Shown here one piece after another: positions 8,832 to 16,924 of a DNA stretch of 64,000 nucleotides. Source of the stretch: Pseudomonadota bacterium (GTDB taxonomy: Bacteria; Pseudomonadota; Gammaproteobacteria; Xanthomonadales; Wenzhouxiangellaceae); assembly GCA_013285445.1 (NCBI GenBank), contig CP053448.1:3269530-3333529 (forward strand), written 5' to 3'. Under the pieces are notes generated by a model, which searched no databases, was not told where the DNA came from, and saw only the letters and a program-made list of their open reading frames with translations. Every line of letters begins with the position of its first letter. Position 1 is the first letter of the stretch. The position numbers and the translations under genes were made by a program.

Positions 8832-8845
8832 CTGATATATATCAA
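8832..8845 (+). promoter_or_regulatory. FNR/ANR-like box
   Basis: CTGATATATATCAA matches the FNR consensus TTGAT-N4-ATCAA at 9 of 10 fixed positions. Taken as a class II site centred at -41.5, transcription would start near 8880, with CATCAT (8868-8873) as the -10 element. It lies upstream of a respiratory multiheme cytochrome, so oxygen control fits. Confidence 0.55.
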
Positions 8846-8928
8846 ACGGGCAAGATCGGCTGATGCTCATCATGCAAGCTCGATAGAAAGGGCCGAGTCC
8901 ATGCACCGGCCCGGGAGGAGGTGCTCCG

Positions 8929-10569
8929 ATGAGATTTCAGCAGCGCCCCGGCCGCCGAATGCGCAAGCTGGTGCTGACCGCGCTGACCGGCTGCGGGCTG
9001 ATGACCGGTCTGCCGCTTCTGGCCTCGACCGCCGATCACTCCCGATTTGCTGAGCTCAAGGGCCCCTTTCAGAGCGGACCGGAGGTCACCGAGGCCTGCC
9101 TGGGCTGCCATACCGAGGCGGCCGAGCAGGTCATGGCCACCCGGCACTGGACCTGGGACTACGACAACCCCGCCACCGGCCAGCACCTGGGCAAGATGAC
9201 GATGCTCAACAGTTTCTGCATCGCCACCCGTTCCAACGAGGCCTTCTGCACCGCCTGCCATACCGGCTACGGCTGGGAAGACGAACACTTCGATTTCAGC
9301 GCCGAGCGCAAGGTCGACTGCCTGGTCTGCCACCACGATGCCGAATACGCCAAGCTGCCCGGCCTGGCCGGTCATCCGGCGTACGAACGCATGGAACACC
9401 CGCCCGGCAGCGGCCAGATGGTCGAGCCGGTCGACCTGCCGAGAGTGGCTCAGTCGGTCGGCCCGACCGACCGCAAGAACTGCGGCAGCTGCCACTTCTA
9501 CGGCGGCGGCGGCGACGGCGTCAAGCACGGCGACCTCGACTCCTCGCTGGTCTCGCCCGAGCGCGAACTCGACGTGCACATGGCCGTCGACGGCCTCGAC
9601 TTCGCCTGTGCGACCTGCCACCAGACCGAAAGCCACCGGGTCTCCGGCAGCCGCGTGGCGCCGACCGCGGCCGACCCGCACCGCGCGGTCCTGCGCGGCG
9701 AGCCGACCGAGCGCAACCCCGCCACCTGCCAGGCCTGCCACGGCGACAAGCCGCATCACGAGGCGGTTCCGGCCGGGCTGATGGGCCCGGTTGGCGAGGG
9801 CGCGCGCTTGAACGCCCATACCGACGCGCTGGCCTGTCAGAGCTGCCACATTCCACGCTTCGCGCGCGGCGGCGTGCCCACCAAGATGGTCTGGGACTGG
9901 TCGAGCGCCGGCACGCTGGATGACAACGGGCAACCCTTCGTCATCCGCGACGACGACGGCCATGCCGTTTTCGACAGCAAGAAGGGCAACTTCGAGCTCG
10001 CCGAAAACGTGATTCCGGACTACGTCTGGTTCGACGGCCGGGTCGTCTACACCCTGGCCACGGACAGGATCGACCCGAGCGGCGTCGTCCCCGTCAACCG
10101 CTTCCTGGGCCAGCCGCGCGACCCCGACGCCCGCATCTGGCCGGTCAAGCGCTTCCGCGGCCGCCAGCCCTACGACACCGAGCACGAAATCCTGCTGGTG
10201 CCGCATACCGCCATCCCCGACGACACCGCGCTGTGGCACAACTTCGACTGGGACGCGGCGCTGGCCGAAGGCGCCCGGGCCGCCGGACAGCCGTTCAGCG
10301 GCCAGTATGATTTCGTCGACACCGAAATGCTGTGGCCGATCACGCACATGGTCGCGCCCGAACACGACGCCGTCGCCTGCGGCCAGTGCCACGCGCGCCA
10401 GGGCCGTTTCGACGCCGTCGAGGGCATCTACCTGCCGGGTCGCGACCGGCTCGTCTGGCTCGACCGCGCCGGTTTCGGGCTAGCGGCGCTGGCCCTGGTG
10501 GGCGTCATCGGACACGGCTCCCTGCGTGTCGCGCTGTGGCGTCGGCGCCGTCGGAAGGAAGCAGCATGA
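8929..10569 (+). CDS. octaheme c-type cytochrome, tetrathionate-reductase (OTR) type
   Basis: 546 residues with a signal peptide and exactly eight CxxCH haem sites: CLGCH, CTACH, CLVCH, CGSCH, CATCH, CQACH, CQSCH and CGQCH. The arrangement and the stretch around MLNSFCIA...NEAFCTACHTGYG resemble the Shewanella octaheme tetrathionate reductase family, whose members reduce tetrathionate, nitrite or hydroxylamine in vitro. The true substrate here cannot be told. A C-terminal membrane segment followed by RRRRRK should anchor it with the haems in the periplasm. A strong GGAGGAGGT ribosome site ends six bases before the ATG. Its stop overlaps the start of the cytochrome b gene (ATGA), so the pair is co-translated: cytochrome b takes electrons from quinol and passes them on. 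The FNR-like box upstream suggests induction at low oxygen. Confidence 0.88.
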   Translation: MRFQQRPGRRMRKLVLTALTGCGLMTGLPLLASTADHSRFAELKGPFQSGPEVTEACLGCHTEAAEQVMATRHWTWDYDNPATGQHLGKMTMLNSFCIATRSNEAFCTACHTGYGWEDEHFDFSAERKVDCLVCHHDAEYAKLPGLAGHPAYERMEHPPGSGQMVEPVDLPRVAQSVGPTDRKNCGSCHFYGGGGDGVKHGDLDSSLVSPERELDVHMAVDGLDFACATCHQTESHRVSGSRVAPTAADPHRAVLRGEPTERNPATCQACHGDKPHHEAVPAGLMGPVGEGARLNAHTDALACQSCHIPRFARGGVPTKMVWDWSSAGTLDDNGQPFVIRDDDGHAVFDSKKGNFELAENVIPDYVWFDGRVVYTLATDRIDPSGVVPVNRFLGQPRDPDARIWPVKRFRGRQPYDTEHEILLVPHTAIPDDTALWHNFDWDAALAEGARAAGQPFSGQYDFVDTEMLWPITHMVAPEHDAVACGQCHARQGRFDAVEGIYLPGRDRLVWLDRAGFGLAALALVGVIGHGSLRVALWRRRRRKEAA

Positions 10570-11159
10570 GCAACGAACGAATTTACGTCTTCAAGCGCTT
10601 CGAGCGCTTCTGGCACTGGACCCAGGCGGTGCTGATCATCACCATGCTGGCCACCGGCTTCGAAATACACGGCAGCTACCGGCTGCTCGGCTTCGAGGCC
10701 GCGGTCAACCTGCATGTCGCCGCCGCCTGGGCACTGATCGCGCTGTGGGTCTTCGCCATCTTCTGGCACTTCACCACCGGCGAATGGCGCCAGTACATTC
10801 CGACCCTGAAAAACCTCGATGCGATGTTCTGCTACTACGTGCGCGGCATCTTCACCGGCGAGCCGCATCCGTTTCGCCCGACCCGGCTGAAAAAGCACAA
10901 CCCGCTGCAGCGGCTGGCCTACCTGCTGCTCAAGGTCGTCATCAACCCCCTGGTGTGGATCAGCGGCCTGGCCCTGCTCTACTACTCGGCCTGGCGCGAG
11001 GCCGCCAGCGCCGCGACGATCTCGGCCGTGGCCTACACCCACACGGCCGCCGCCTTCATGATGCTCATCTTCCTGATCGCCCACGTCTACCTGGCCACCA
11101 CCGGCCACACGCCCACGGCCCATATCCGGGCCATGATCACGGGCTGGGAGAAGCGATGA
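10566..11159 (+). CDS. membrane cytochrome b, quinol partner of the octaheme cytochrome
   Basis: 197 residues, four predicted membrane helices, starting at the ATG that overlaps the upstream stop. Candidate haem-b ligand histidines lie in the helices at FWHW, NLHVA, YTHTAAAF and IAHVY, as in small cytochrome b561/formate-dehydrogenase-gamma type subunits. It probably oxidises membrane quinol and feeds the octaheme protein. It is the second and last gene of the two-gene operon. Confidence 0.85.
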   Translation: MSNERIYVFKRFERFWHWTQAVLIITMLATGFEIHGSYRLLGFEAAVNLHVAAAWALIALWVFAIFWHFTTGEWRQYIPTLKNLDAMFCYYVRGIFTGEPHPFRPTRLKKHNPLQRLAYLLLKVVINPLVWISGLALLYYSAWREAASAATISAVAYTHTAAAFMMLIFLIAHVYLATTGHTPTAHIRAMITGWEKR

Positions 11160-11181
11160 GCACGGCGGGCGCCAGGCGCGC

Positions 11182-11210
11182 TTGACTTTCCCCTGACGCC
11201 ATTCGAGAAT
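11182..11210 (+). promoter_or_regulatory. sigma70-type promoter of tRNA-Met
   Basis: TTGACT (11182-11187), a 17-base spacer and GAGAAT (11205-11210), ending 15 bases before the tRNA. The GC-rich stretch after the -10 fits a growth-rate-controlled tRNA promoter. Confidence 0.5.
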
Positions 11211-11225
11211 ACCCGGCTTGCCAGT

Positions 11226-11302
11226 GGCTACGTAGCTCAGCCGGTTAGAGCACAGCACTCATAATGCTGGGGTCGGTGGTTCGAGTCCACCCGTAGCCAC
11301 CA
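11226..11302 (+). tRNA. tRNA-Met (elongator, anticodon CAT)
   Basis: 77 bases including an encoded CCA. The acceptor stem GGCTACG pairs with CGTAGCC, the D arm is AGCTCAGCCGGTTAGAGC, the anticodon loop is CTCATAA, and the T loop is TTCGAGT. The sequence closely follows the E. coli elongator tRNA-Met. It sits 15 bases from the end of hsdR, so the defence island abuts its 3' end, though no duplicated tRNA end was seen at the other border. Confidence 0.96.
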
Positions 11303-11317
11303 TTCGTCCCTTCCGGC

Positions 11318-14300
11318 CTAAGCCCATTGATCAGCCAGGCGTTCGGCCTGTTTGAGCACGTATTCCACGGCCTCTTCCTGCCCTTCCGGGGGATACTTGT
11401 AGCGCCGCAACAGTACCTTGACCTTGCGCATGATCCTTGCCCGGGCGCTCTTGCGCCGGGTCCAGTCGATCGTGACGCTATCGCGGATCTGTTTGGTCAG
11501 CTCGACGGCCAGTTCCCTCAGGGCCTCATCAGCCATGCCCTTGCGGATTTCGTCCTCATTCCACAGCAGGGCGCCGTAGAAGGCGAATTCCTCGTCGGTC
11601 ATGCCCTTCGGCGGGCCGTCCTCACGCATCTGGCGGGCGATTTCGATCAGTTCCTCGATGACCTGTGCGGTTTCGATCGAGCGGTTTCGGTACCTGGTCA
11701 GCGCGTTGTCGAGCAGTTCGCTGTACTTCTTCTCCTGCTGGATGTGCGTCTTGCCGCGCAGGCGAATCTTGTCTTCGAGCAGGCGCTCGAGCAGTTCGGC
11801 GGCCAGGTTGCGCTGGGGCATTTTGCGCACGTCCTCCAGAAACTCGTCGGAGAGAATACTGATATCGGGCCGATCGATGCCGGCCAGCTTCTGCACATCC
11901 ACGACTTCCCCGGCAACCACGGCCTCGCTGAGCAGCTGCCGGAGCGCGAGCTCGCGGTCTTCGCGGCTCTGGCTGGCTTTCGCGCCCGTATGCTTGACCA
12001 GCAGCGCTCTGACGCCCAGCAGAAAACCGATCTCCTCGGCCAGCTCGGCGACGCGATCGTCGGCGCCGGCCATGGCCTGTGCCTTGGCCAGCACGGTCGC
12101 GTGGGTCACGAAGTCCTTGATGGCGGCATTGTGCTTGAGGTCGTCGCGCTCGGCGCCCTGGCGCTGGCCCAGTTCACAAATATGCTCCATCGCTTCTCGC
12201 ATACGCGGCAGCGGCTCGTCGCGGAAACCCGAGTAGTCGATGCCGTGCAGCATCTTGCGCAGAATCTCGAGCTTCTCGGTGACCAGCAGCACCGCCTGCT
12301 CGACGTCGATGACTGGCTGGCCCTTGCCGGCCGAGCGCGTGTACTCGCCGATGGCGTTCTTGAGTTCCGGCGCGATGCCGATGTAGTCGACCACCAGGCC
12401 CGAAGGCTTGTCGCGGAACACGCGATTGACCCGGGCGATGGCCTGCATCAGGTTGGCGCCTTTCATGGGCTTGTCGATGTAGAGCGTGTGCAGCGGTGGC
12501 GCGTCGAAGCCGGTCAGCCACATATCGCGCACCAGAACCAGCTTGAGTTCGTCGTCGGGGTCGCGCAGGCGCTTGCCGATCTGATCTTTCTGCGGCTTGC
12601 TGGTGTGATGGGCGCGCAGCTCGGGCGGATCGGAAGCGCTGGCCGTCATGATCACCTTGACCACCCCGTGACCGGGATCCTCGCTGTGCCACTCGGGACG
12701 GCGCTCGGTGATCTTGTCGTACAGGGCCACGCAGGCGTGCCGGCTCATGCAGACGGCCATGGCCTTGCCCTCGAGAGCGCGGAGACGCAGGTCGAAGTGC
12801 GCGAGCAGGTCGTCGGCCAGGCGATCGAGGCGCTGCTCCGTCGTCGCCAGCGCCTCAAGCTGCGCCCATTTCGAGCGCTCCCGATTGGCGCGCTCGAGCT
12901 CCAGGCCTTCAGTGGCCTCGTCGACCTCCTCATCGAGCTCCTTCGGATCGAACTCGCCCTCCAGCGGGATCATGCGCGATTCGTAGTAGATCGGGACGGT
13001 CGCGCCGTCGGTCTGGGCATCCTCGATGTCGTAGATCGAGACCTCGTCGCCGAATACCGCCCGGGTGTCGCGCTCCTCGGTGCTGATCGGCGTGCCGGTC
13101 AAGCCAAGCATGGTGGCATTGGGGAGCGCATCGCGCAGGTACTTGGCGTAGCCCCACACGACCTTTCCACGGGCATCACCCTTGCTCTCCACAAACCGGG
13201 CCTTCAGGCCGTACTGCGAACGATGCGCCTCGTCGGATATCACCACGACGTTGTGCCGCTCGGTCAGCGCCGGGTAATCGCCGCCGCGCTCGTCCGGGCT
13301 GAACTTCTGGATGGTGGTGAAAACGACCCCGCCCGAGGCGCGCTGATCCAGCAGGCGCTTGAGATCCTCGCGTGACTCAGCCTGCTCCGGCACCTCGCCC
13401 AGCAGGTCGGAGGCCTGACCGAAGGTCCGGAACAGTTGTCCATCCAGATCGTTGCGGTCGGTGACCACCACAATCGTCGGATTCTTCATCTGCGGGTGCT
13501 CCATCAGGATGCCCGCGTAGAAGGTCGCCGACAGCGACTTGCCCGATCCCTGCGTGTGCCAGAACACCCCGCCCTTCTTGTCGCCCGCCGGCTGCGCGGC
13601 CTCGAGCGTCCGGGCTACCGCCGCACGCACACCGTGGAACTGGTGGTACTGGGCAATGATCTTGGCCGTCTGCCCGTCGCCCTGGAACAGCACGAAATCC
13701 CGGAAATACTCGATCAGGTAGTCCTGGCGGCACAGGCCGCGAATCAGAATCTCCAGCGGCGGCATGCCCTTCGGCCGGTCGTGCTCGTTCTCGATCAAGC
13801 GCCAGTTGAGAAACCACTCGCGCGGCGCGGTCAGCGAACCCAGGCGGGCCTCGTTCCCGTCGGCAATCACGCAGGCCAGGTTCGTCTCGAACAGCTGCGC
13901 AATCTCTTCCTTGTAGGTCTGAATCTGCCGCCAGGCCGCCTCCACCGTGGCGTTGACGTCGACCGGGTTCTTGAGTTCGAAGACCAGCAGCGGAATGCCG
14001 TTGACGAACAGCACGATATCCGGCCGCCTGGGCTGCTTGCTGCCGCGCAGGGTGAACTGGTTGACGGCGTGGAAGCGATTGGCGCGGAAATCGTGCACGT
14101 CGATCAGGCGAACAAACTCGGTGCGCTCCTCGCCGCCGTCCCGAACCGTGACCTTCAGACCGTCCCGCAGCCACTTGTAGACTTTGCGATTGCGCGAGAC
14201 CAGATCGATCGCATCCGCCTGCTTCAGTACTGCGATTGCCTCGTCGATCGCCTGCCGGGGAAGATCGGGATTCAGCCGGGCGACCTGCTCGATCAGCACC

Positions 14301-14446
14301 GCATCCAGGTATGGCCCGTCCCAGCTTTCGCGCAGCGGCGTATCGGTGTCCGGCGCAATATCCGGTCCGTGCAAAACCTCGTAGCCGAGCTCGGCCAGCG
14401 TAGCCAGCGCGTGCTGCTCATAGGTGTCTTCAGTAACAATCGGCAT
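11318..14446 (-). CDS. hsdR: type I restriction enzyme, R (translocase/nuclease) subunit
   Basis: 1042 residues, full length for the family. The N-terminal nuclease shows R141-PD and E157-LK159 (the PD-(D/E)xK site). The SF2 motor has Walker A TQGSGKS (298-304), DEAH (405-408) and the LTGTPI motif III. All catalytic residues are present. It cuts DNA after ATP-driven translocation, in complex with HsdM and HsdS. It is separated from hsdS by about 5 kb of passenger genes but is on the same strand. It starts 17 bases after the restored end of the frameshifted HEPN gene and probably shares its transcript. A GAGG ribosome site precedes the ATG. Confidence 0.96.
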   Translation of the reverse strand: MPIVTEDTYEQHALATLAELGYEVLHGPDIAPDTDTPLRESWDGPYLDAVLIEQVARLNPDLPRQAIDEAIAVLKQADAIDLVSRNRKVYKWLRDGLKVTVRDGGEERTEFVRLIDVHDFRANRFHAVNQFTLRGSKQPRRPDIVLFVNGIPLLVFELKNPVDVNATVEAAWRQIQTYKEEIAQLFETNLACVIADGNEARLGSLTAPREWFLNWRLIENEHDRPKGMPPLEILIRGLCRQDYLIEYFRDFVLFQGDGQTAKIIAQYHQFHGVRAAVARTLEAAQPAGDKKGGVFWHTQGSGKSLSATFYAGILMEHPQMKNPTIVVVTDRNDLDGQLFRTFGQASDLLGEVPEQAESREDLKRLLDQRASGGVVFTTIQKFSPDERGGDYPALTERHNVVVISDEAHRSQYGLKARFVESKGDARGKVVWGYAKYLRDALPNATMLGLTGTPISTEERDTRAVFGDEVSIYDIEDAQTDGATVPIYYESRMIPLEGEFDPKELDEEVDEATEGLELERANRERSKWAQLEALATTEQRLDRLADDLLAHFDLRLRALEGKAMAVCMSRHACVALYDKITERRPEWHSEDPGHGVVKVIMTASASDPPELRAHHTSKPQKDQIGKRLRDPDDELKLVLVRDMWLTGFDAPPLHTLYIDKPMKGANLMQAIARVNRVFRDKPSGLVVDYIGIAPELKNAIGEYTRSAGKGQPVIDVEQAVLLVTEKLEILRKMLHGIDYSGFRDEPLPRMREAMEHICELGQRQGAERDDLKHNAAIKDFVTHATVLAKAQAMAGADDRVAELAEEIGFLLGVRALLVKHTGAKASQSREDRELALRQLLSEAVVAGEVVDVQKLAGIDRPDISILSDEFLEDVRKMPQRNLAAELLERLLEDKIRLRGKTHIQQEKKYSELLDNALTRYRNRSIETAQVIEELIEIARQMREDGPPKGMTDEEFAFYGALLWNEDEIRKGMADEALRELAVELTKQIRDSVTIDWTRRKSARARIMRKVKVLLRRYKYPPEGQEEAVEYVLKQAERLADQWA

Positions 14447-14463
14447 TCAGTGCCCTCAACCCT

Positions 14464-14890
14464 CTAATCGGACGGCGGCCTGAGTTCCTCGATCCGCTCA
14501 CGGACTTGTTCTGCGACCCGGATGGTCGCCTCCACGAGCTTCAGGTCGACTTCCAGGCTCCCCCTCATATTCTGACTGATTTCGTTTCCGGTGCGCCCCA
14601 TCGAGAACTCGCCATTGGGCCGCGCTCAGATCGACGGTGTACTGCAGGCACTGGAATACGAGATAACGGTTTTCGGATCGGAATCCATGCCAACGTAACG
14701 CAGCAAGCGTCAGGGCATGTGCCGCGTTGTAAGCCAGGTCAAACCGGCTGTCCAGGCTCAAGTCCTCTCGCCGGGCATCAGCCAGCCGAGCCAGGCCCGA
14801 CGCCACCAAGCCTTCAAATTCCTGCCGAGAGGGAGCCTGCGGCTTAAGTCTTCCAATCTTCACCAGATTTTCCAGCTTCTCCCGACTCAA
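14464..14890 (-). pseudogene. HEPN-domain protein of an MNT/HEPN pair, frameshifted
   Basis: The frame from the ATG at 14890 encodes a helical HEPN domain of the SAV_6107-like type (AYNAAHALTLAALRWHG, then AHRKRNQSEYEG). It then shifts into an unrelated tail and stops at 14498. Removing one base from the five-base tract at 14560-14564 restores a natural ending, SLEVDLKLVEATIRVAEQV..., running to a stop at 14464, for 141 residues in total. So it is either a real frameshift, an assembly error, or slippage in the tract. The gene overlaps the nucleotidyltransferase stop by four bases (ATGA). In MNT/HEPN toxin-antitoxin pairs the HEPN protein is the RNase toxin, and the nucleotidyltransferase neutralises it. 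Confidence 0.75.
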
Positions 14891-15453
14891 TCCAGCGCCC
14901 CCAGCAGGATTTCATGCTCACCCTGGAGCACATCGGCCAGGAATGGGCTGTTACCCTCTCGCCGTTGGTCGTATTCTTCGGACGTATACAGGGTCGGATT
15001 GACGGCGCGCCCGAGTGCACACTCAGCGCCCGACAAGGCCTCGAACACATCTTCCAGCAGGAGATCATCGGCGACGATCAGAACGTCGATATCGCTATCG
15101 GCCCGATCCATGCCTTGCGCCACCGATCCGTACAACACTGCCGCCCGCATCTGACCCTTCAAGGGCAAAAGCGCCTCTCTGATGACCTCTGCAGGGCCAA
15201 GCACCTTGCGGGCGATACCGCAAAGCTCCTCATAAATTGGCGATTCTTGATTGGCGCGATACAAGCGACCCCGGCTTCTGCCTTGCTGGCGAACCAACCC
15301 GGCACCCACCAGTCGGCCGATTTCGCGCTGAACCGCCCCGCGGCCCGCCTGCGCCATCTCGATCAACTCGCTCAGGGTATAGCCGCGGTCGGGCTGCCCG
15401 AACAGCAGGCCGAGCAGGGTCTGGCGCGTACCGGAAAACAACGCATCGGCCAT
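14887..15453 (-). CDS. winged-HTH nucleotidyltransferase (MNT) antitoxin/regulator
   Basis: 188 residues from the ATG at 15453. A winged helix (TLSELIEMAQ...VQREIGRLVGAGLV) is followed by a minimal nucleotidyltransferase domain with the signature GS-x9-D-x-D (YGSVAQGMDRADSDIDVLIV). A longer frame starts at an ATG at 15510, but that ATG lies inside the palindrome at 15504-15518 and has no ribosome site, so I prefer 15453. It probably modifies and silences the HEPN partner. The winged helix may bind the twin palindromes upstream (15504-15540) for autoregulation. Confidence 0.82.
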   Translation of the reverse strand: MADALFSGTRQTLLGLLFGQPDRGYTLSELIEMAQAGRGAVQREIGRLVGAGLVRQQGRSRGRLYRANQESPIYEELCGIARKVLGPAEVIREALLPLKGQMRAAVLYGSVAQGMDRADSDIDVLIVADDLLLEDVFEALSGAECALGRAVNPTLYTSEEYDQRREGNSPFLADVLQGEHEILLGALD

Positions 15454-15503
15454 ACTGACGCCGCCGGCGTCCGAAGTTTTCGAGAGGTCGCTTGCTGGAT
15501 TAG

Positions 15504-15540
15504 TACCCATATTGGGTAATTAGATACCCGAATTGGGTAT
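15504..15540. promoter_or_regulatory. twin palindromic operator
   Basis: TACCCATATTGGGTA (15504-15518) and TACCCGAATTGGGTA (15525-15539) are two copies of one palindrome. Their centres are 21 bases apart, two helical turns, so two dimers could bind the same face. They lie between the divergent MNT gene and the promoter at 15580, and could control both. Confidence 0.65.
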
Positions 15541-15579
15541 TTGTCAAACCCACTACGCGAAGCGAAACGGCTAAACATA

Positions 15580-15608
15580 TTGCATTCACGGGGCGAAACC
15601 TATATAAA
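15580..15608 (+). promoter_or_regulatory. sigma70-type promoter
   Basis: TTGCAT (15580-15585), 17 bases, TATAAA (15603-15608). The predicted start, near 15615, lies just before the ATG of the remnant frame at 15618, so that frame would be nearly leaderless. Confidence 0.5.
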
Positions 15609-15617
15609 ATATAGTGC

Positions 15618-15722
15618 ATGGGCAAACCGGCACCCATCCCGCTCATCAAACCCGATGATGCCGTCGCGCAGTTGCGTGAGATTGCAAGGTCCGCTACGGA
15701 GCGGCTTTTCTTTTCTGATCAT
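15618..15722 (+). pseudogene. truncated remnant of a small toxin-like gene
   Basis: The frame from ATG 15618 reads MGKPAPIPLIKPDDAVAQL... and ends meaningfully at FFSDHV. It then runs on as a shadow of the HTH gene to 15887. From memory the start resembles small DUF4258-type proteins, which keep a ...F-S-x-H-A motif there and often precede an HTH gene of the type found next. The rest of the domain appears deleted right up to the HTH start codon. An intact protein of another kind cannot be excluded. Confidence 0.35.
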
Positions 15723-16173
15723 GTTTCACTACAAAAGCTGCGGACTCGACAATGTATACCTGCTCAATGGTTACCAGGAGCGCGTGATCGATGGCGTGAA
15801 GGCGGTATCCATCCACGACCAGGACGGGCTTCACCGCACCATTGCTCAACAGTTGATCGAGAAACCGGCCCCCCTGACGGGCGATGAGTTCCGTTTTCTC
15901 CGCATGGAGCTTGATCTGTCACAAAAGGCGCTAGCCGACTTGCTCGACGTTCAGGATCAGACCGTTGCCAAATGGGAGAAAGGTCAGACGAAGAAGGTCA
16001 GGGGCATGGCTGATGTCCTCATGCGCGCTCTGGCGCGCGAGCGACTTCTCAATCAGCACGGACTAATCTACGAATTCCTCTGCGAAATGTCGCGACTGGA
16101 TAACCGCATTGACGACCAGCGAATCGAACTGCGAGAAACCGACGACGGGTGGCAGCCGACGCGTGCTGCTTGA
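15721..16173 (+). CDS. helix-turn-helix regulator, probable antitoxin
   Basis: 150 residues. The start is MFHYKSCGLDNVYLLNGY, and a Cro/MqsA-type HTH lies at about 60-80 (LDLSQKALADLLDVQDQTVAKWEKG). The frame is open further upstream, to 15541, but the promoter at 15580 starts transcription after that ATG. It is the only plus-strand gene in the island. Proteins of this type usually repress their own operon, and many are antitoxins; the partner toxin seems to be the degraded frame just upstream. If so, this is an orphan regulator. Confidence 0.7.
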   Translation: MFHYKSCGLDNVYLLNGYQERVIDGVKAVSIHDQDGLHRTIAQQLIEKPAPLTGDEFRFLRMELDLSQKALADLLDVQDQTVAKWEKGQTKKVRGMADVLMRALARERLLNQHGLIYEFLCEMSRLDNRIDDQRIELRETDDGWQPTRAA

Positions 16174-16234
16174 GTCAGGAGGACTTCAACCACCATAGAT
16201 TTCATTCAGCCGCGATGGTGGATAGACCACCGGA

Positions 16235-16531
16235 TCAAGCGGCGATGTTCGGAATTCGCCCCAGGTCTTCGCTATGATCAAGGCGCGCCTGTTCGAGATC
16301 GTAATCGGCCTGCAAGCCAAGCCAGAAATGCTCCGAGGTTCCGAATGCGCGCGCAAGCCGCATGGCCGTATCGGCGGTGATCCGGCGCTTGCCAAGGACA
16401 ATCTCGTTGATTCGACGAGGCGGCACCTCGATGACTCGCGCCAGGCGATTCTGACTGATCCCCATGGGCTCGAGAAACTCCTCCAGCAGAATTTCTCCGG
16501 GATGAATATTGGGCAATCGACTTGTATTCAT
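16235..16531 (-). CDS. higA: HigA-family antitoxin
   Basis: 98 residues. It starts with IHPGEILLEEFLEPMGIS, the hallmark of HigA/VapI antitoxins, and has an XRE helix-turn-helix (QNRLARVIEVPPRRINEIVLG). It neutralises HigB and represses the operon, probably through the palindrome at 16840-16858. It lies 18 bases after higB, the reversed toxin-first order typical of this family. Confidence 0.9.
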   Translation of the reverse strand: MNTSRLPNIHPGEILLEEFLEPMGISQNRLARVIEVPPRRINEIVLGKRRITADTAMRLARAFGTSEHFWLGLQADYDLEQARLDHSEDLGRIPNIAA

Positions 16532-16549
16532 GAATAAATCTCGCCTCTT

Positions 16550-16831
16550 CTAATGGTAATCCACGATCTCGACATTCTGGGCCGCGTTCTCACGCCATTG
16601 AAAACAGATCCGCCACTGGGCATTGATTCGAATGCTGTGCCAGCCGGCACGATCGCCCTTGAGCGCTTCCAGGCGGTTCCCCGGCGGCACGCGCAGATCA
16701 TTCAGATCGCGGGCGTTGTTCAGCATGCGAAGTTTCCGGCGGGCCGACGACTGGATGTCGGCGGGCAACCGGCGCGACCGCTGACCTTCCCAGATCACTC
16801 GGGTTTCACGATCTGCGAAGCTGCGGATCAT
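16550..16831 (-). CDS. higB: HigB/RelE-type mRNA-cleaving toxin
   Basis: 93 residues of the HigB (RelE/ParE fold) family, with the usual features IRSFADRET, LRVPPGNRLEALKGDRAG and SIRINAQWRICF. Such toxins cut ribosome-bound mRNA. It is full length with no visible lesion. It is the first gene of the higBA operon. Confidence 0.92.
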   Translation of the reverse strand: MIRSFADRETRVIWEGQRSRRLPADIQSSARRKLRMLNNARDLNDLRVPPGNRLEALKGDRAGWHSIRINAQWRICFQWRENAAQNVEIVDYH

Positions 16832-16839
16832 GCAAGAAC

Positions 16840-16858
16840 TATAACGCGACTCGTTATA
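16840..16858. promoter_or_regulatory. higBA operator palindrome
   Basis: TATAACG-CGACT-CGTTATA is a perfect 7-bp inverted repeat, 9 bases before the higB start. A further half site, CGTTAT, lies at 16869. It overlaps the likely -10 region and fits HigA autorepression. Confidence 0.6.
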
Positions 16859-16924
16859 TGACGCAAGACGTTATGGAGAGTTTTCCGAGTTCGACGCAGG
16901 CTGACCGCCTGTGAATGCACGACT

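Noticed and set aside
8842..10392. 516-codon minus-strand frame opposite the octaheme cytochrome
   Set aside because: The eight CxxCH motifs prove the plus strand is coding. The other frame is a shadow.
11226..11317. tRNA-Met as attachment site of the defence island
   Set aside because: No integrase is present, and no copy of the tRNA 3' end was found near 22285-22607.
15510..15510. ATG at 15510 as start of the MNT gene
   Set aside because: It lies within a palindromic operator, has no ribosome site, and the winged helix begins only after 15453.
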